Origin: Apostichopus parvimensis
Taxonomy: Eukaryota > Echinodermata > Holothuroidea > Aspidochirotida > Stichopodidae
Direction: 5' to 3'
Assembly (NCBI GenBank): GCA_000934455.1
Contig: KN882876.1
Location: 60,589-81,108 of the forward strand
DNA: 20,520 nucleotides
Part shown: positions 1 to 10,401 of the stretch, piece after piece
How positions within the stretch are numbered: the stretch's first letter is position 1
Layout of the letters: each line of letters starts with the position of its first letter
Program-made: the position numbers and the translations under genes
The notes under the pieces: generated by a model
Told to the model about the DNA's origin: nothing
Database searches by the model: none
Seen by the model: only the letters and a program-made list of their open reading frames with translations

Positions 1-153
1 CCCCCCCCACTTCCCAAACACACACACACTTAAAGTCACGAAGTGTATTTATTTTATCGTCACGGTGTATTTTCTTACTTTGATTTTGTTTATTTTGGGC
101 AAAGCGTTATCACGCATGTTTCTCTAGTCGTCTCTTAGAGATAAATATCTTAC

Positions 154-285
154 AGGTGTGTGAGCACGTATACACTGTGGGTGTACGTGGCTTTGTGATT
201 GCTATATCTGGAAATTTTTCTCTCTCTAAATAAAAGACGCACGCAAAGAGGATTAAGAAACCGGAAACAGCGATAGACCAATAAC
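154..285 (-). CDS. Candidate internal exon with one transmembrane segment
   Basis: No family recognised. On the minus strand a fair acceptor (T-rich tract, then AACTGTAG) precedes a 132-nt open stretch ending at a good donor (CACCT|GTAAGA). The exon begins with two bases completing a split codon and leaves one base over, so it is a symmetric phase 1-1 exon, a class common in extracellular and membrane proteins. Translation starts YWSIAVSGFLILFACVFYLE, an uncharged stretch of about 19 residues long enough to cross a membrane. It is followed at once by charged residues (EREK) and then a Thr/Pro-rich tail containing ITKPRTPTVYT, as expected for a juxtamembrane cytoplasmic side. The open frame extends further 5' on the minus strand, to about 379, so the acceptor choice is inferred. 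The KP motif after the helix loosely recalls the start of a receptor's second intracellular loop, but the ER-to-KP spacing does not fit. It could also be a chance hydrophobic frame. Confidence 0.33.
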
Positions 286-2265
286 CTACAGTTACCAAAA
301 AAACGTAACAATCACATTGTAAAGATTGAAACAACATGGTTGCTTCTATAATATGCCTAGGATCTATATATGTATGCATCTAGTCATCAGAAGCAAGCAA
401 TTTTTTGTTTAGTTTTTTATCCCGTTTATTTCTTTCCGATACTTCACTACATGACTTGTTCACATACCTTGCCCTTTTTCAGGTTATAAGTATTCTTCAA
501 ATTGTAACCAACTTTGTTTGGTACTCATTAATAGATATACTAAAAGTCGCTTGGGCACGGAAACCAACCTTTGGCCTACTATCAAACCCCCCCCCCCAAC
601 TTTAAATCACTAGGTACAGTGGAGCGTTGCAGCCGTTTGCTTTCTAACCCTAACATGAAGGGGTATACTGCGAAACGTACTTTATAAGGCTATACCTATA
701 AACGGTTTGAGGTAAGTCTAATACACCGATGCACCTATCAGAATGACAAACGCATAACCGATGTTGAAACTATGTATTTGGGTGAGAATAGGTTATAACT
801 TTCTCTTGAAACAATTACAGAGCTACCTGTTAACATGATCCCCTTCCAAATGTTTTACCACAAGTTTGTTACTTTTACTATAGTAATCATTTCCTTCCGA
901 TACACATTACGAAAAGTGACTTGCATATTAATAAGTTTGCCTCTGACCAGAAAGGTTCTGGACATTTGTAATTGGTGCATTCCCCTGATAGATGTAAATA
1001 AATACAATTCTTTCATCATGGCGATTGAGGAAGTGCAGTAAACACCATATTTCGCGCCAATTTTAGTCGGTGTTCTATTGTAGTTTGTGTTGTTATTGTT
1101 TTGGCGTATATTTAATCTTAATTTATGAATCATGAGTTTCCAGATAATAATTACTTTCGTGTGTGATTTTGTTTTCTTTCGGAGATGAATTATTTTCTTC
1201 CTTAGCACATGAAGGAAGGTGGTTTAGTATAAGAATCCTTCATACTCGAATAGCGCCCTTTATATATATTTCCCGCCTCTCCGTTGCCTATATGATGCGT
1301 TGCTGTATGTTTCCGTAAAATAAATAAGCTACCTTTATAATTATTTTTAAAGATCCTCCCCCCCCCCCCCTAAAAAAAAATCTGGTTTTCTTAACATAAT
1401 TTGATATTTGATTTTGCTGTTCTGTATTGCCTAACTATATCTTAAAACTTCTTCTTAAACACAAAAAAACACGGGAAAAAACGAATATCCGGTTATTCGC
1501 GGAAAATGGGTTACATTCGCCTTTGGTATACATCGCGGTCATCATTATTGTTAAATTCCAATCATCATCATGTTCACGTACACAGGAAATAAACTAGTTT
1601 AACTGACTAGACGATATTCAATTATCGATTTACTTAAACTCGATTTTACAAACTTTTGCAAGAAATTAGAGACTGCTTATAAGATAAAGATTTGATGCAA
1701 ATTGCATAAACTTGATTTCCTTTCACCTCGCCCTGTTTGTTTGTCAGGTTGCAGCCGAGACCTGTCTTTCAACAAAAACAAGCCCAAACTTGAAATGATA
1801 ATAGGACTGACAATTAATAAGGGAAAACTATATAGGCCTAGATCTGTGACATTACGACTGTTTTTACCCCAGAATAGCCGTTCGCTGACCTGGTACCATT
1901 TATGCAAATTATCAATGTGTCTTCGTCTGTGAAAATTCTTCTTTGCCGTTGGAAAATGACAGAATGTTTGTTTTCTCTAACCTCAACAGACATTAAAACT
2001 TCAGTCATCTCAATTCCTGTACGTAAAGTTTGCTCGGCTATGTTCGGTTTATATTTCTGTGATTTGAGGGATAAAGTGCACAGGGGCGTGTAAACGCTAA
2101 GTCGGTTCCCGTAACAATTTTGTCACCAGGCTCCCATATTTCTCTGGGCTCCTTACTTGACACTGAACCCCGGGCCTTTGTCCCCCCCCCTCCCTAGGGT
2201 CTAACACTCTTGTCGTTAGACATGAATGTTGTGATTTATAACATTGGTAACTTGAGATTACTTAC
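286..2265. other. No supported gene; C tracts and weak splice-like signals
   Basis: Several frames of 60-117 codons occur on both strands. They lack recognisable motifs and are expected by chance in AT-rich DNA. C runs lie at 587-597 (11 C), 1358-1370 (13 C, followed by nine A) and 2182-2190 (9 C). A polypyrimidine-AG site ending CCTTTTTCAG at about 481 opens into a hydrophobic plus-strand frame. A GAG|GTAAGT donor lies near 711. The stretch before that donor has stops in all three frames, so no coding exon is called. A third AAG|GTATGTG donor on the minus strand near 475 also follows sequence with stops in every frame. Confidence 0.5.
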
Positions 2266-2462
2266 GGGAGCAGGAGCCGTCTCTATTCCGACTCCAGCCG
2301 GCACAGCATTCCCGGCTGTAGCCGCCATAACTGCACCTTCTGATAGAACTTTTAGAGGACGCTCTGTAACTAGGGAAGACATAGGTGTTACCAAGGCGAC
2401 GGACGACGGCTGAATTTCGGTTAACTGAAACCCTTCTGTAGTCATGAACTGTATAAACTTTC
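2266..2462 (-). CDS. Candidate internal exon, Ser/Thr/Val/Pro/Ala-rich segment
   Basis: This is the best-supported single exon here. On the minus strand a long T-rich tract ending TTTTTTCCTTTAG is a near-ideal acceptor. After 197 open nucleotides the stretch meets CCC|GTAAGTAA, a strong donor. The exon starts with two bases of a split codon and ends on a complete codon. The 65 residues begin KFIQFMTTEGFQLTEIQPSS and end GIETAPAP. They are rich in Ser, Thr, Val, Ala and Pro, with no Cys and no hydrophobic helix. The stretch is visibly richer in G+C and CpG than its flanks, which supports coding. I do not recognise a domain. Low-complexity S/T/P/A stretches of this kind occur in glycosylated stalks and in activation or linker regions. 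With the transmembrane exon further along the same strand it could form a single-pass receptor. However, phase 0 out here and phase 1 in there require at least one exon between them. Confidence 0.5.
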
Positions 2463-2567
2463 CTAAAGGAAAAAAGAAAAAAACATATTGTATTGATACT
2501 CATGGGTAGAGTAAACAACCATTTGGTTTTGTTGTGGCGATATAAGTGTACCTCCTAGCAGGATATA

Positions 2568-2583
2568 TTATTATTATTATTAT
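2568..2583. repeat. (TTA)n microsatellite
   Basis: A short run of about five TTA units, immediately followed by TTTCCC. Confidence 0.85.
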
Positions 2584-2584
2584 T

Positions 2585-4810
2585 TCCCATAAACAAGTGA
2601 TTAATTTCAATATCAGATAACATCGTCGACTTTCATTGACATATACACACCCACGCACGCAAACGCACCCACAAACACACACAAATTATGTTTTTTCCCC
2701 CTCAAAATTTGCTTTCATACAAAACGTAATGCAGGAAGTTGTAGAAGAGTTGAAGCGGACACTATATCATAAACCTGACCTGTCGGAAACACTTATAATT
2801 GACAAAATGCATTTTTCTATCATTTTCGCACTCCATATTTTCTCTCATGTACTCAGGTTGTAGTCTAGACGAATCAGAGATGGACTGTTTAATGCATTAA
2901 TTCTTCAGTTTTATTGTATCAAGATTTATGTAAAATGGAATGGTGTAGAAACCCATAACACGAGCATGTGAAATGTCGCTATACACTATTATAATAGCCC
3001 TTAAAAGGTCATCGGTTTTGCCACCCACTTTTGACATTTGACAATCTTGTCCAGGGGGCGGAATTTGATGTGTCAAAGTGGGGTGGGAGCAAACCTGCAT
3101 GGGAGAGGGGTCATAGGGGACGGGTGTCCGACTTTGAGAATGTTTTGGATATTATAAAGCCCCTAAATGTTTTACGGTGCAATATTTTTAGGTTATTTCA
3201 CAGTACATAGTTGTGTGTTTTAAAATGTAATTATGCTATCTGCATAAAAAATGTCGTCAGATTTATAAAGCAACATAAAAGGTAACAAATGGATTTAAAT
3301 AAGAATCGTCACAATGGGTCGATCTTTCTTATAGCATGTGTAATGAGATTTTGAATAAGTATAATAAGTATAAGTTGTCAGTATTGCTGTGACATAACTA
3401 ACCAAATTACCGATCGAATTGGATAAGAAAAAATGCAACTCAATGTCTAGGAAAAGTAAGGGATCAATTCAAATGTTACATTATTTTTTATTGTAAATTT
3501 TCGTAAATCCGTAACAAGCTGTTACACTAGTTAATGATCAGTGTAATATTTATAGATGAGACATGAATCCTTCGTTTCCGATCTTGATATGATTGATCTC
3601 TGTGATTGACATTGATCTTCTGTACTGCTCAAGGTTAAAGCTACTCTTCTATACAGACAGTTACCCATGCAAGAGTGTAGGGGAACATGAATAGTTTTCA
3701 CTATACCAGCTGCACGAACCCCCGTTTGAAGTGATGGTAGGCTAACAGTATATATTTTGAAGGTTTACACGCACAAAACAAATGTGATTTCCCTACCCAC
3801 TCTTCCTCGACTTCTGAAGGTGGCATAACTAGTCGTTAACCCCCCTCTCCCCCCCCCCCCCTCCCTTCCTCGGAGTAGCTGAGGGAGAATGGAGGACCTG
3901 TGAGGCCTATATTTTTGTTCATGTTCCTTTGGCAAAGGTGACTTGCTTCCATTAATGCAACCCACCCATCCTCTATCTCTATTTTGGCAAGGTGTACTGT
4001 CCGCGGATCGCTCAGTTGCAGTTCAGGAGTTGTTCCTGATCATGTCACTGGTAAGAGTTAGTTTGGGTGATTGGACATACTCAGGTACAGATTTACAGGT
4101 TCCGAATTCTCTTATTATACCCGAAATATCGATAGAAAATAATGAGTTAAGCCCACGCGTATTAATGTTTATATGGTATGCGGAAGTGAAAGAACATGAC
4201 AGGACCATCGTGTCAGAAGTTGGGTTAACCTATACATCTTGAGCGGGTATAGGCGACTTTTAATTATCTTGTATATGAATAATCATGACTTTATTATTCT
4301 TCATACCCGAGGTGAATGCGGCTAACTCGGGTTTTAGTCTTACTTGTTTTCTTATAGCGTTATTTTATGACATGCGTGCATGAATGTCAACTTTGTTGCG
4401 TGTAAGAAGTCATAGATTTGTATATATTCTACGGGTATGTTTATTGATAGCTCCGGATAAACTCGTCTTCACCGACAATCATTGCTTTTAGAAAGAAAGA
4501 AAAAAACAGGAACGAAAAGACATGAATTTCTTGATTCTTTTTATACAATTTCAATTGAGTTGGATTACAAATAAGCCTAAGGAAACGACCAGATTTGTTT
4601 ACATCACTGTTACGTGCCTATGTCCTATACAAAAAAAAAAGATTTCTCTCTCAGGAGGAAGTAATCCCGTCTGAGCTACTTAACTTGAACATGCTGGATG
4701 AGAAAATGACTATCTTGTCTTTGCCAATGGCGATATAAATCTAATTAAAAACTTTTTACATATCTTTCTATTTTGCCCTTGTATGGGGGGAATACTACCA
4801 CCCTGTGTCG
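2585..4810. other. No supported gene
   Basis: The stretch is AT-rich with one long pyrimidine/C tract (3841-3866, including 13 C at 3849-3861), a CA-rich cryptic repeat near 2641-2690 and a short tandem AATAAGTAT near 3354. A plus-strand frame at 3943-4242 (99 codons) contains GDWTYSG, weakly reminiscent of a ligand-gated channel motif, but lacks the neighbouring Cys loop and is not called. Confidence 0.5.
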
Positions 4811-4828
4811 ATGACACTGAAGTGTCAT
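4811..4828. repeat. Short perfect inverted repeat
   Basis: ATGACACT and AGTGTCAT are separated by two bases. The hairpin is too short to assign a role. Confidence 0.6.
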
Positions 4829-4951
4829 TCGCACGATTTGTTTAAATTTCTTGTCACTGCTGATGTAACTTGTGGCGTCTTGGTTACTGACCTTGGGTAG
4901 ACATTTGCTTCAGATTGGTGGAGTCTGTGTCACACTGACGATAATGTGATT

Positions 4952-4957
4952 GCCCAT

Positions 4958-4990
<33 letters not shown>

Positions 4991-5046
4991 GGGGGAAACC
5001 AAGGGAGAAGGGACCAGGGCCCATGGGGGGGGGGGAGGGGTGGAGG
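4952..5046. repeat. Paired G tracts (32 G and 11 G)
   Basis: A run of 32 consecutive G (4958-4989), then T and five more G, is followed about 35 bp on by 11 G (5025-5035) and a GGGG block. Both runs are preceded by GCCCATG. Such DNA is expected to form G-quadruplexes and to be length-unstable, and the exact length may be a sequencing artefact. The Pro-rich minus-strand frames across it are translations of the C tract and are not genes. Confidence 0.9.
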
Positions 5047-5336
5047 TATAAAGAGAAGGGCAGCGGAGGGGTGAGATTAATCCTATAGGGGAACAAATAC
5101 GTAATGAGGTATTTCGCTTAGAAGGAGGCAATGAACTATGCAGTCGTCCTTTTCATCTGTCATTACAGTTTCCTGCTTTGACTTCTGTTTCCGGTACTAT
5201 AGTTGATTAGAATCATGCAGTGTTGTGTAAGAGGAAGTCAATGTGTTCTGTCTGCTCCACTATGTTAAATATCCCTTTAATACAGTTTCAACTTGCTGAA
5301 AATATTTAGTTACTATAATGTTAAGTCACAGGTGAG

Positions 5337-5952
5337 CCCTCCATCTTTCCCTCTCTATCCATCCTCCCCATTAACTACATCCTCCCACTCCCTCCTCCCC
5401 TTTCCCTCCATCCTGCCCCTTCCCTGCATCCTCCCCACTCCCTCCATCCTTCCCACTTCATCCATTCGCCCACTCCCTCCATCATCCCCCCTCTCTCTCT
5501 CTCTCCATCACCCCACACCCTACATCGCCCCATCTCCCTCCGTCCTCCCCATTCCCTACATCATCCCTACTCCCTTCATCATCCCATCTCCCTCCGTCCT
5601 CCCCACTTCCTTCATCATCCCATCTCCCTCCGTCCTCCCTACGCCCTCCATCCTCCCCTCTCCCTCCATCCTCCCAACTCACTCCATCATCTCTACACCC
5701 TTCATCATTCCATCCTCCCCACTCCCCACTCCCTCCATCATCCCTACACCCTTCATCATCCCTACACCCTTCATCATCCCTACTCCCTCCATCGCCCATC
5801 TCCCTCCGTTCTCCCTACTCCCTCCATCCTCCCCTCTCCCTCCATCCTCCCAACTCACTCCATCATCCCTGCACCCTTCATCATTCCATCTCCCTCCATC
5901 CTCCCCACTCCCTCCATCATCCCTACTCCCTTCATCATCCCATCTCCCTCCA
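5337..5952. repeat. Pyrimidine-rich minisatellite, 18-bp unit
   Basis: About 615 bp of almost pure C/T on the plus strand. In the cleanest part (about 5530-5712) consecutive units are 18 bp, of the type CTCCCTCCATCATCCCTA, with variants at a few positions. Because 18 is a multiple of three and the strand has few A or G, a 237-codon frame stays open across it (5293-6006), reading as a six-residue Pro/Ser/Ile repeat. One unit at 5783-5799 is only 17 bp. From there the same DNA is read in the next frame as Leu-Pro-Pro-Ser-Ser repeats. This shows that the DNA is repetitive and that no protein is being preserved. A segment of about 100 bp (5615-5714) recurs 176 bp downstream (5791-5890), a higher-order duplication. 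A (CT)n run lies near 5493-5504. Confidence 0.92.
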
Positions 5953-5955
5953 GAT

Positions 5956-6880
5956 TCATGTACTGTGTACACCAAATACATTTACAACTTATCATTATTC
6001 TGGTAAAGAGAGGTCAAACTCTTGCTGTGAGGCAACGAGAAAGAGTCAAAAGTCAGATGACCACAAATTGATATTTTAATGGAAATTTCAATATTAACAG
6101 AGACGCTTTCAATAACCCTCATACAATTAACTCGCGTATCAATTTCTCAGCAAAACAATCCTTCACGCCGACGGGAAAACACCTGAAATTCAGTAATTGC
6201 CCTGGGAGTAGTCCAAGCTTTATGTATCTTAAACTTTAATTAGACGGCATGTCCATTCTCCGTCTATATTCTCTATGATATTTATTTGCTAAGACGGAAT
6301 CAATCATGAAATATTTTCTCTAATCCCCCCCAGAACCAAAAGTTATTGTAGTGGAAAATGAACTTGTACGATGAGGGATTTCCCAGTGAGCTGATGCACT
6401 AATTTAACGATATTGTCAAATTTGCCGATAGCGGAATTGAATTTGATTGTTTCGAAAATATTGTTGGTATTTTATATATTTTGACAAATTCAGTGCAAGT
6501 AAAAACATATAAACATGTTATTGCAAAAAAAGAGGAAAAGAATGGTATTTTCGTTGGCTGTTTGAAACTTCGATTTTCCAACCGGTTACTTTAAAGAGGA
6601 TTATGATAACATAGGGCGACGAGGAGAAGGAAGACTTCGACCAGACAAATTGTTTGTATGAGAAAAAGGACAAATAATCCAGCCTAAGTTGAAAATATAG
6701 CGCTCAATCGCAAAACAGTCGGTGGGTTCCCTAATACACTCCTTAATGAAAACGCGTGTTAGCATGAATTCCATCCCTGTCAGTTCGAATATTGAAGTCA
6801 CAATCGTTCGCGTCCAAATATCCAAATACTTCTTGCCATTTCGATTTTCGTAAATACATCGTCTAATTTCAAAGACCAAC
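5956..6880. other. No supported gene
   Basis: AT-rich unique sequence. Only short frames occur, and the longest, at 6601-6879 on the minus strand, has no recognisable motif. Confidence 0.5.
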
Positions 6881-6912
6881 TATATAAAAGGTTCGCTGAA
6901 GCGCAGTCGGAT
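6881..6912 (+). promoter_or_regulatory. Candidate TATA-type core promoter
   Basis: TATATAAAAGG is followed after about 14 bp by GCAGTCGG, whose CAGTC resembles an initiator. The spacing, roughly 24 bp from the TATA start to the A of CAGTC, is slightly short of the usual 28-32 bp. No downstream coding exon is identifiable, so this stays a motif-level call. Confidence 0.25.
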
Positions 6913-9900
6913 AAGACAGTGTATACAGTACATCATAATTGTAGCCTAATTATAAGCTTCGTTAAAACGAGAAAGACTATTCTTTTAGGGTTAAGACGGA
7001 TTAAAGAGAGCTAGCTCCCCCATCACGAATCACCAATAAATTTGCAAAGCTTTCATTACCACAGAAAACCATTTTACACAATTAAGAGCTTTAAGCCGAT
7101 AGTGACCTTTTAGTGATTGGTTTGACTAAAGAATAGTTTGTAACTCAAAACGGATCAATAACGGAGGATTATACTTGCTACCAAGATGACAAGTCTACTG
7201 ATAATGCGCCCAGATGTGTGTGATCTCTGAGCTTGTTTAATCGATGGTGGGGTTGCTTAATGGCTATCAATGAACGCTCGCCCCTCGCCCCCCCCCCACC
7301 TAGTCCTGACTGATTGAGATTAGCAGGTCTTTTGTCAATAATCCATGAACGAAAACTTGTCACTTTTTTTCCAGCACGTCACTCTCTCTGTCTATAAATT
7401 CCCACGATCTGAGAAACGGAAATATCCAATTTTGAATACACTGAAAGCTCTACAATACAGACAAGTAGGCCTTTAGCTTTTCTGTTGCAGTTTCATTGAA
7501 TAGGTCCACGATCCTGATATAAGAGGGATTTAGGTTAAAAAACGGGGTCAATTCGATATCACACCGTCGTAAACGTTGCAAATCTTCGGTAAAATCTGAG
7601 CAATTAAATTCACTTTCTTATGCAAGCGTTTAAATTGAGACCTCTTAATTATATTATAATTTTTTGATTTTTTTCGAAATATTTTCACTTCATCTTTCAT
7701 TTATATGCAAGTCATGGTTTTGCTGAAAAGTGTATTGTCTACTGCAATGAACGTGCATAAGACTGCTTCAGACCCCCCCGCCCCACTCACCACCACCCGA
7801 CCTTCCTCCACCCCAACCCCTCCCACCCACAGGTTGTTTCGGAACAGGCTGTGAATGAAAGTTACATCCGTTTTAAAGTTTGATATAAAAACATGTTTTT
7901 AATATTCAGACCACCTTCACTAAGTACAACTAACCTCTGAGTGTTGTGATATGTGAAAACACACTCGCGGGAATTTGGGACATGCATGTTCGCAGTGTGA
8001 ATTATTTATTACTATGTGTGAAGTGGGACCAAGATTGGCTGAACTCGTCCGTTGCCGGTGACAACGGTGTTATACAAGTTACGTATGTCAATCGTGATAA
8101 ATGACAAAACATATCATTGGACTCATATATAAACCTAATTTTTTACATTAATTCATTTTTATTTCAACACAAAGCCGTCTTTTGTTCACTGCCATCATCT
8201 GCAAATTAATTCATTTTGGTACAGCTGTGCACTTCTGTATAATATAACGTCAAGGGATTAAAGTCACAAGTGGAAACGGCTGTTATTGTAACTAACTTAT
8301 TCTGACACGTGACACTGTTTTCATTTTCTCTCTCTCTTTCTTTCTGTCTGTCTTTCTTTGAACGATTTTCAAATAGGGGCAAATATTTATTACACAATTT
8401 ATGTTCTAAGCAATGGTCAGTGTTGTGAGGATCTTTCGTGACGGGTGGGTGGGGTGGTGGTGGGGGGGGGGAGTTGCTTGTGGCGCATCATCTACCACGA
8501 ACACATATATAATGGAACTGGGTCTGCTGTAACCGAATGAATGAACAGGACAAACATATAGATGTTACTTAAAAGAACTATACTGAGGCCTCGAAACAGT
8601 ATACAGGCAATGTGCGGCGGCCCGTGGGCAAAGTTTCGACGTCCCGCGAGGTTTTGAATTCCTTATTAATTAATGTGGTCCGCGGAAGCTGAGTGCGTTC
8701 TCTACGTGATCATTGGTGAACTATAAATTTGGAATTCATTGTTAATCTGGGAGATTATTAGAGGACGAAATACTACCCATATAAGACTCTCCAAATAGAC
8801 AATCATTGTGTGAAGAACGATAATGAAACAGTTCCATCGTTTCTGTGGGGGCATGTAGGTATAAATCCATAACTGTTGCGGCCCGGGCTCTAGGTTCAAT
8901 ATGTCCGTGGCCCGAAAGATCAATTTCGTAACCACCCCCCCCCCCCCCCCCCCCCCCCGCCCCTCCCTCTGTGGTATAGGTCAATCATAAGCTTATGGTG
9001 ATGTTTAATTTAGATCAGGTACTTCACATGTTTCCATGTAAGACCAGAAATCAAATTACAACTTGATTTACTTTTTGGAAATGAAACGTAAACCATTGAT
9101 CATCAACTAGCACGCAACAATGTAACATCCATTTCACTATGGTTGTGGAGTGGGCGTGTTTCTAATTGTTGTTTTGTTTTTCTTTAGCGGTTGTTTGATT
9201 GTTTTAATCATCCGATACGTCAACGATTGTTTCTACTACTTCCTGTATGTCTATTGTGTTATCTAATCAAGCTTAAGCCGCCTGCAAATTCAGGAAACTA
9301 ATTTAAACGCCATCAAAGTAATTAAAGGGGTCACCCTTATGACCTACAGGATAAAGTGTTTCACAGTATATGTTAGTAATTTGAATGGTATAATGAATAT
9401 GCAACGACTTAAATTGTTTAATGAACAGCTTTGTGGGCCTTTTTGTTTTTCTAATTACATCATTGTACTTTCATGCCAAGCCTATACTTTTTTCGATGCA
9501 GTTATGTTGGCTGTATGATTAGTATGGGAATCCAATTTGAAACTGTTGATACTGATATTAAGAAGGGTTTCAACGGATTGACAGCAAGGTACGAAGTTAG
9601 AGTAGAATCAATGAATTAGAAACTAAACCTCATTGGTTGGTGAGATCATATATTATCAATTGTCACTTGGGCACGGGGAGGGAACCGACAGGTGGGTGGG
9701 AGGGGCTTACTTTTCTAACTCAATCATATCCAGTAACATGTTTATAAGTATGCCTAATCATGTGCCTATCAAATGGCTAGAGAGTTGTCATATAGACAGA
9801 GCAGAGGCACCACGCTATAGGATTTACCAATCGCTGGGTATAAGTAAAAATTGAATAGTTTAGCGCAAAGGAATCAGTACAATTATCATAGGATAAGCGT

Positions 9901-10031
9901 CATCCCACGCTATGAGATCTGTCCCCTCTGCCAACCATACACCACTCGCCCATCTCATGCATGTTACACCATGACGCGGGTGTAATGCCCGTCCACAAAT
10001 TGTGTGTGCCTCTCCTTAAAATGTCGGCTCA
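6913..10031. other. No supported gene; C/G tracts and simple repeats
   Basis: Contents are C10 at 7288-7297, a C-rich stretch at 7770-7832, CT/CTTT simple repeat at 8328-8360, G10 at 8462-8471 and C24 at 8935-8958. A minus-strand frame at 8742-8984 starts inside the C24 run, so its Gly-rich beginning is artefactual. The remainder is readable but has no known motif. A short word, TACAGGCAATG followed by TGCGGC, at about 8602-8618 recurs near 15557. Confidence 0.5.
8935..8958. repeat. C24 homopolymer
   Basis: Twenty-four consecutive C preceded by ACCA, the same left flank as the C runs at 13405 and 16925. Confidence 0.9.
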
Positions 10032-10401
10032 TGCTCCCTGGCTACGGGGCGTTGTGATCTAAGGATTACAGGTTCGAGTCCTGGCCATATCATTGCGTTG
10101 TGTCCTTGGGCAAGGCACTTAATCTCCATTGCCTCTCTTCACCCAGTTGTATAAATGGGGACACGCGGGGTAACTTGTAAATATAGTTGCGAGCGCCGGT
10201 TTATGGCAGCACCCTATGGGAAGTCCCCATGGGGACACGTGGTTGTGGTGCACTGTGGTGTCCCAGGAGAGATTGATTGAATTGCGCGCACTTTGGTGTG
10301 TAGGTGTGACAAGTTACCAATGACCAGGGGTTAAGTTGTAAAGTCGTGTAAGAGGGCCTTGGCCTTGAACAGGACTGTAAACCTAAAGTAATAAATAATA
10401 T
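10032..10401 (+). mobile_element. tRNA-derived SINE with conserved central domain
   Basis: The element opens with a tRNA-like head. Its A-box-like TGGCTACGGGG (10039-10049) matches the RNA polymerase III A box at 9 of 11 positions. Its B box GGTTCGAGTCC (10071-10081) is a perfect match. Directly after comes TGTCCTTGGGCAAGGCACTT (10101-10120), the central block I associate with V-SINE/DANA-like elements of animals. This leads into a TATAAATGGGGAC motif. A 14-bp palindrome GTCCCCATGGGGAC lies at 10223-10236. The element ends in an AATA-type tail (TAATAAATAATA, near 10390-10401). The exact 5' end is set by assuming the A-box T is tRNA position 8. No convincing target-site duplication was found. 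SINEs are non-coding retroposons copied by a partner LINE reverse transcriptase, and the 81-codon antisense frame inside is not a gene. Confidence 0.85.
10071..10081 (+). promoter_or_regulatory. RNA polymerase III B box of the SINE
   Basis: GGTTCGAGTCC matches GGTTCGANTCC exactly, and together with the upstream A-box-like element it forms a type 2 internal promoter. Confidence 0.85.

Noticed and set aside
620-711. Possible plus-strand exon between a C-tract acceptor and GAG|GTAAGT
   Set aside because: Stops in all three frames and a weak acceptor; nothing else supports it.
3943-4242. Frame with GDWTYSG, reminiscent of the motif after the Cys loop of nicotinic-type channels
   Set aside because: The preceding Cys-loop residues and the following conserved segment are absent. 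Five matching residues are within chance.
5293-6006. 237-codon Pro/Ser/Ile-rich open frame
   Set aside because: It is the translation of an 18-bp pyrimidine repeat. A one-base unit shortening changes the reading frame of the repeat half-way, and the antisense Gly/Asp-rich frames are equally open.
8742-8984. Minus-strand frame with Gly run then a plausible-looking sequence
   Set aside because: It runs through the C24 homopolymer, whose length is uncertain, and no motif or good splice sites support the rest.
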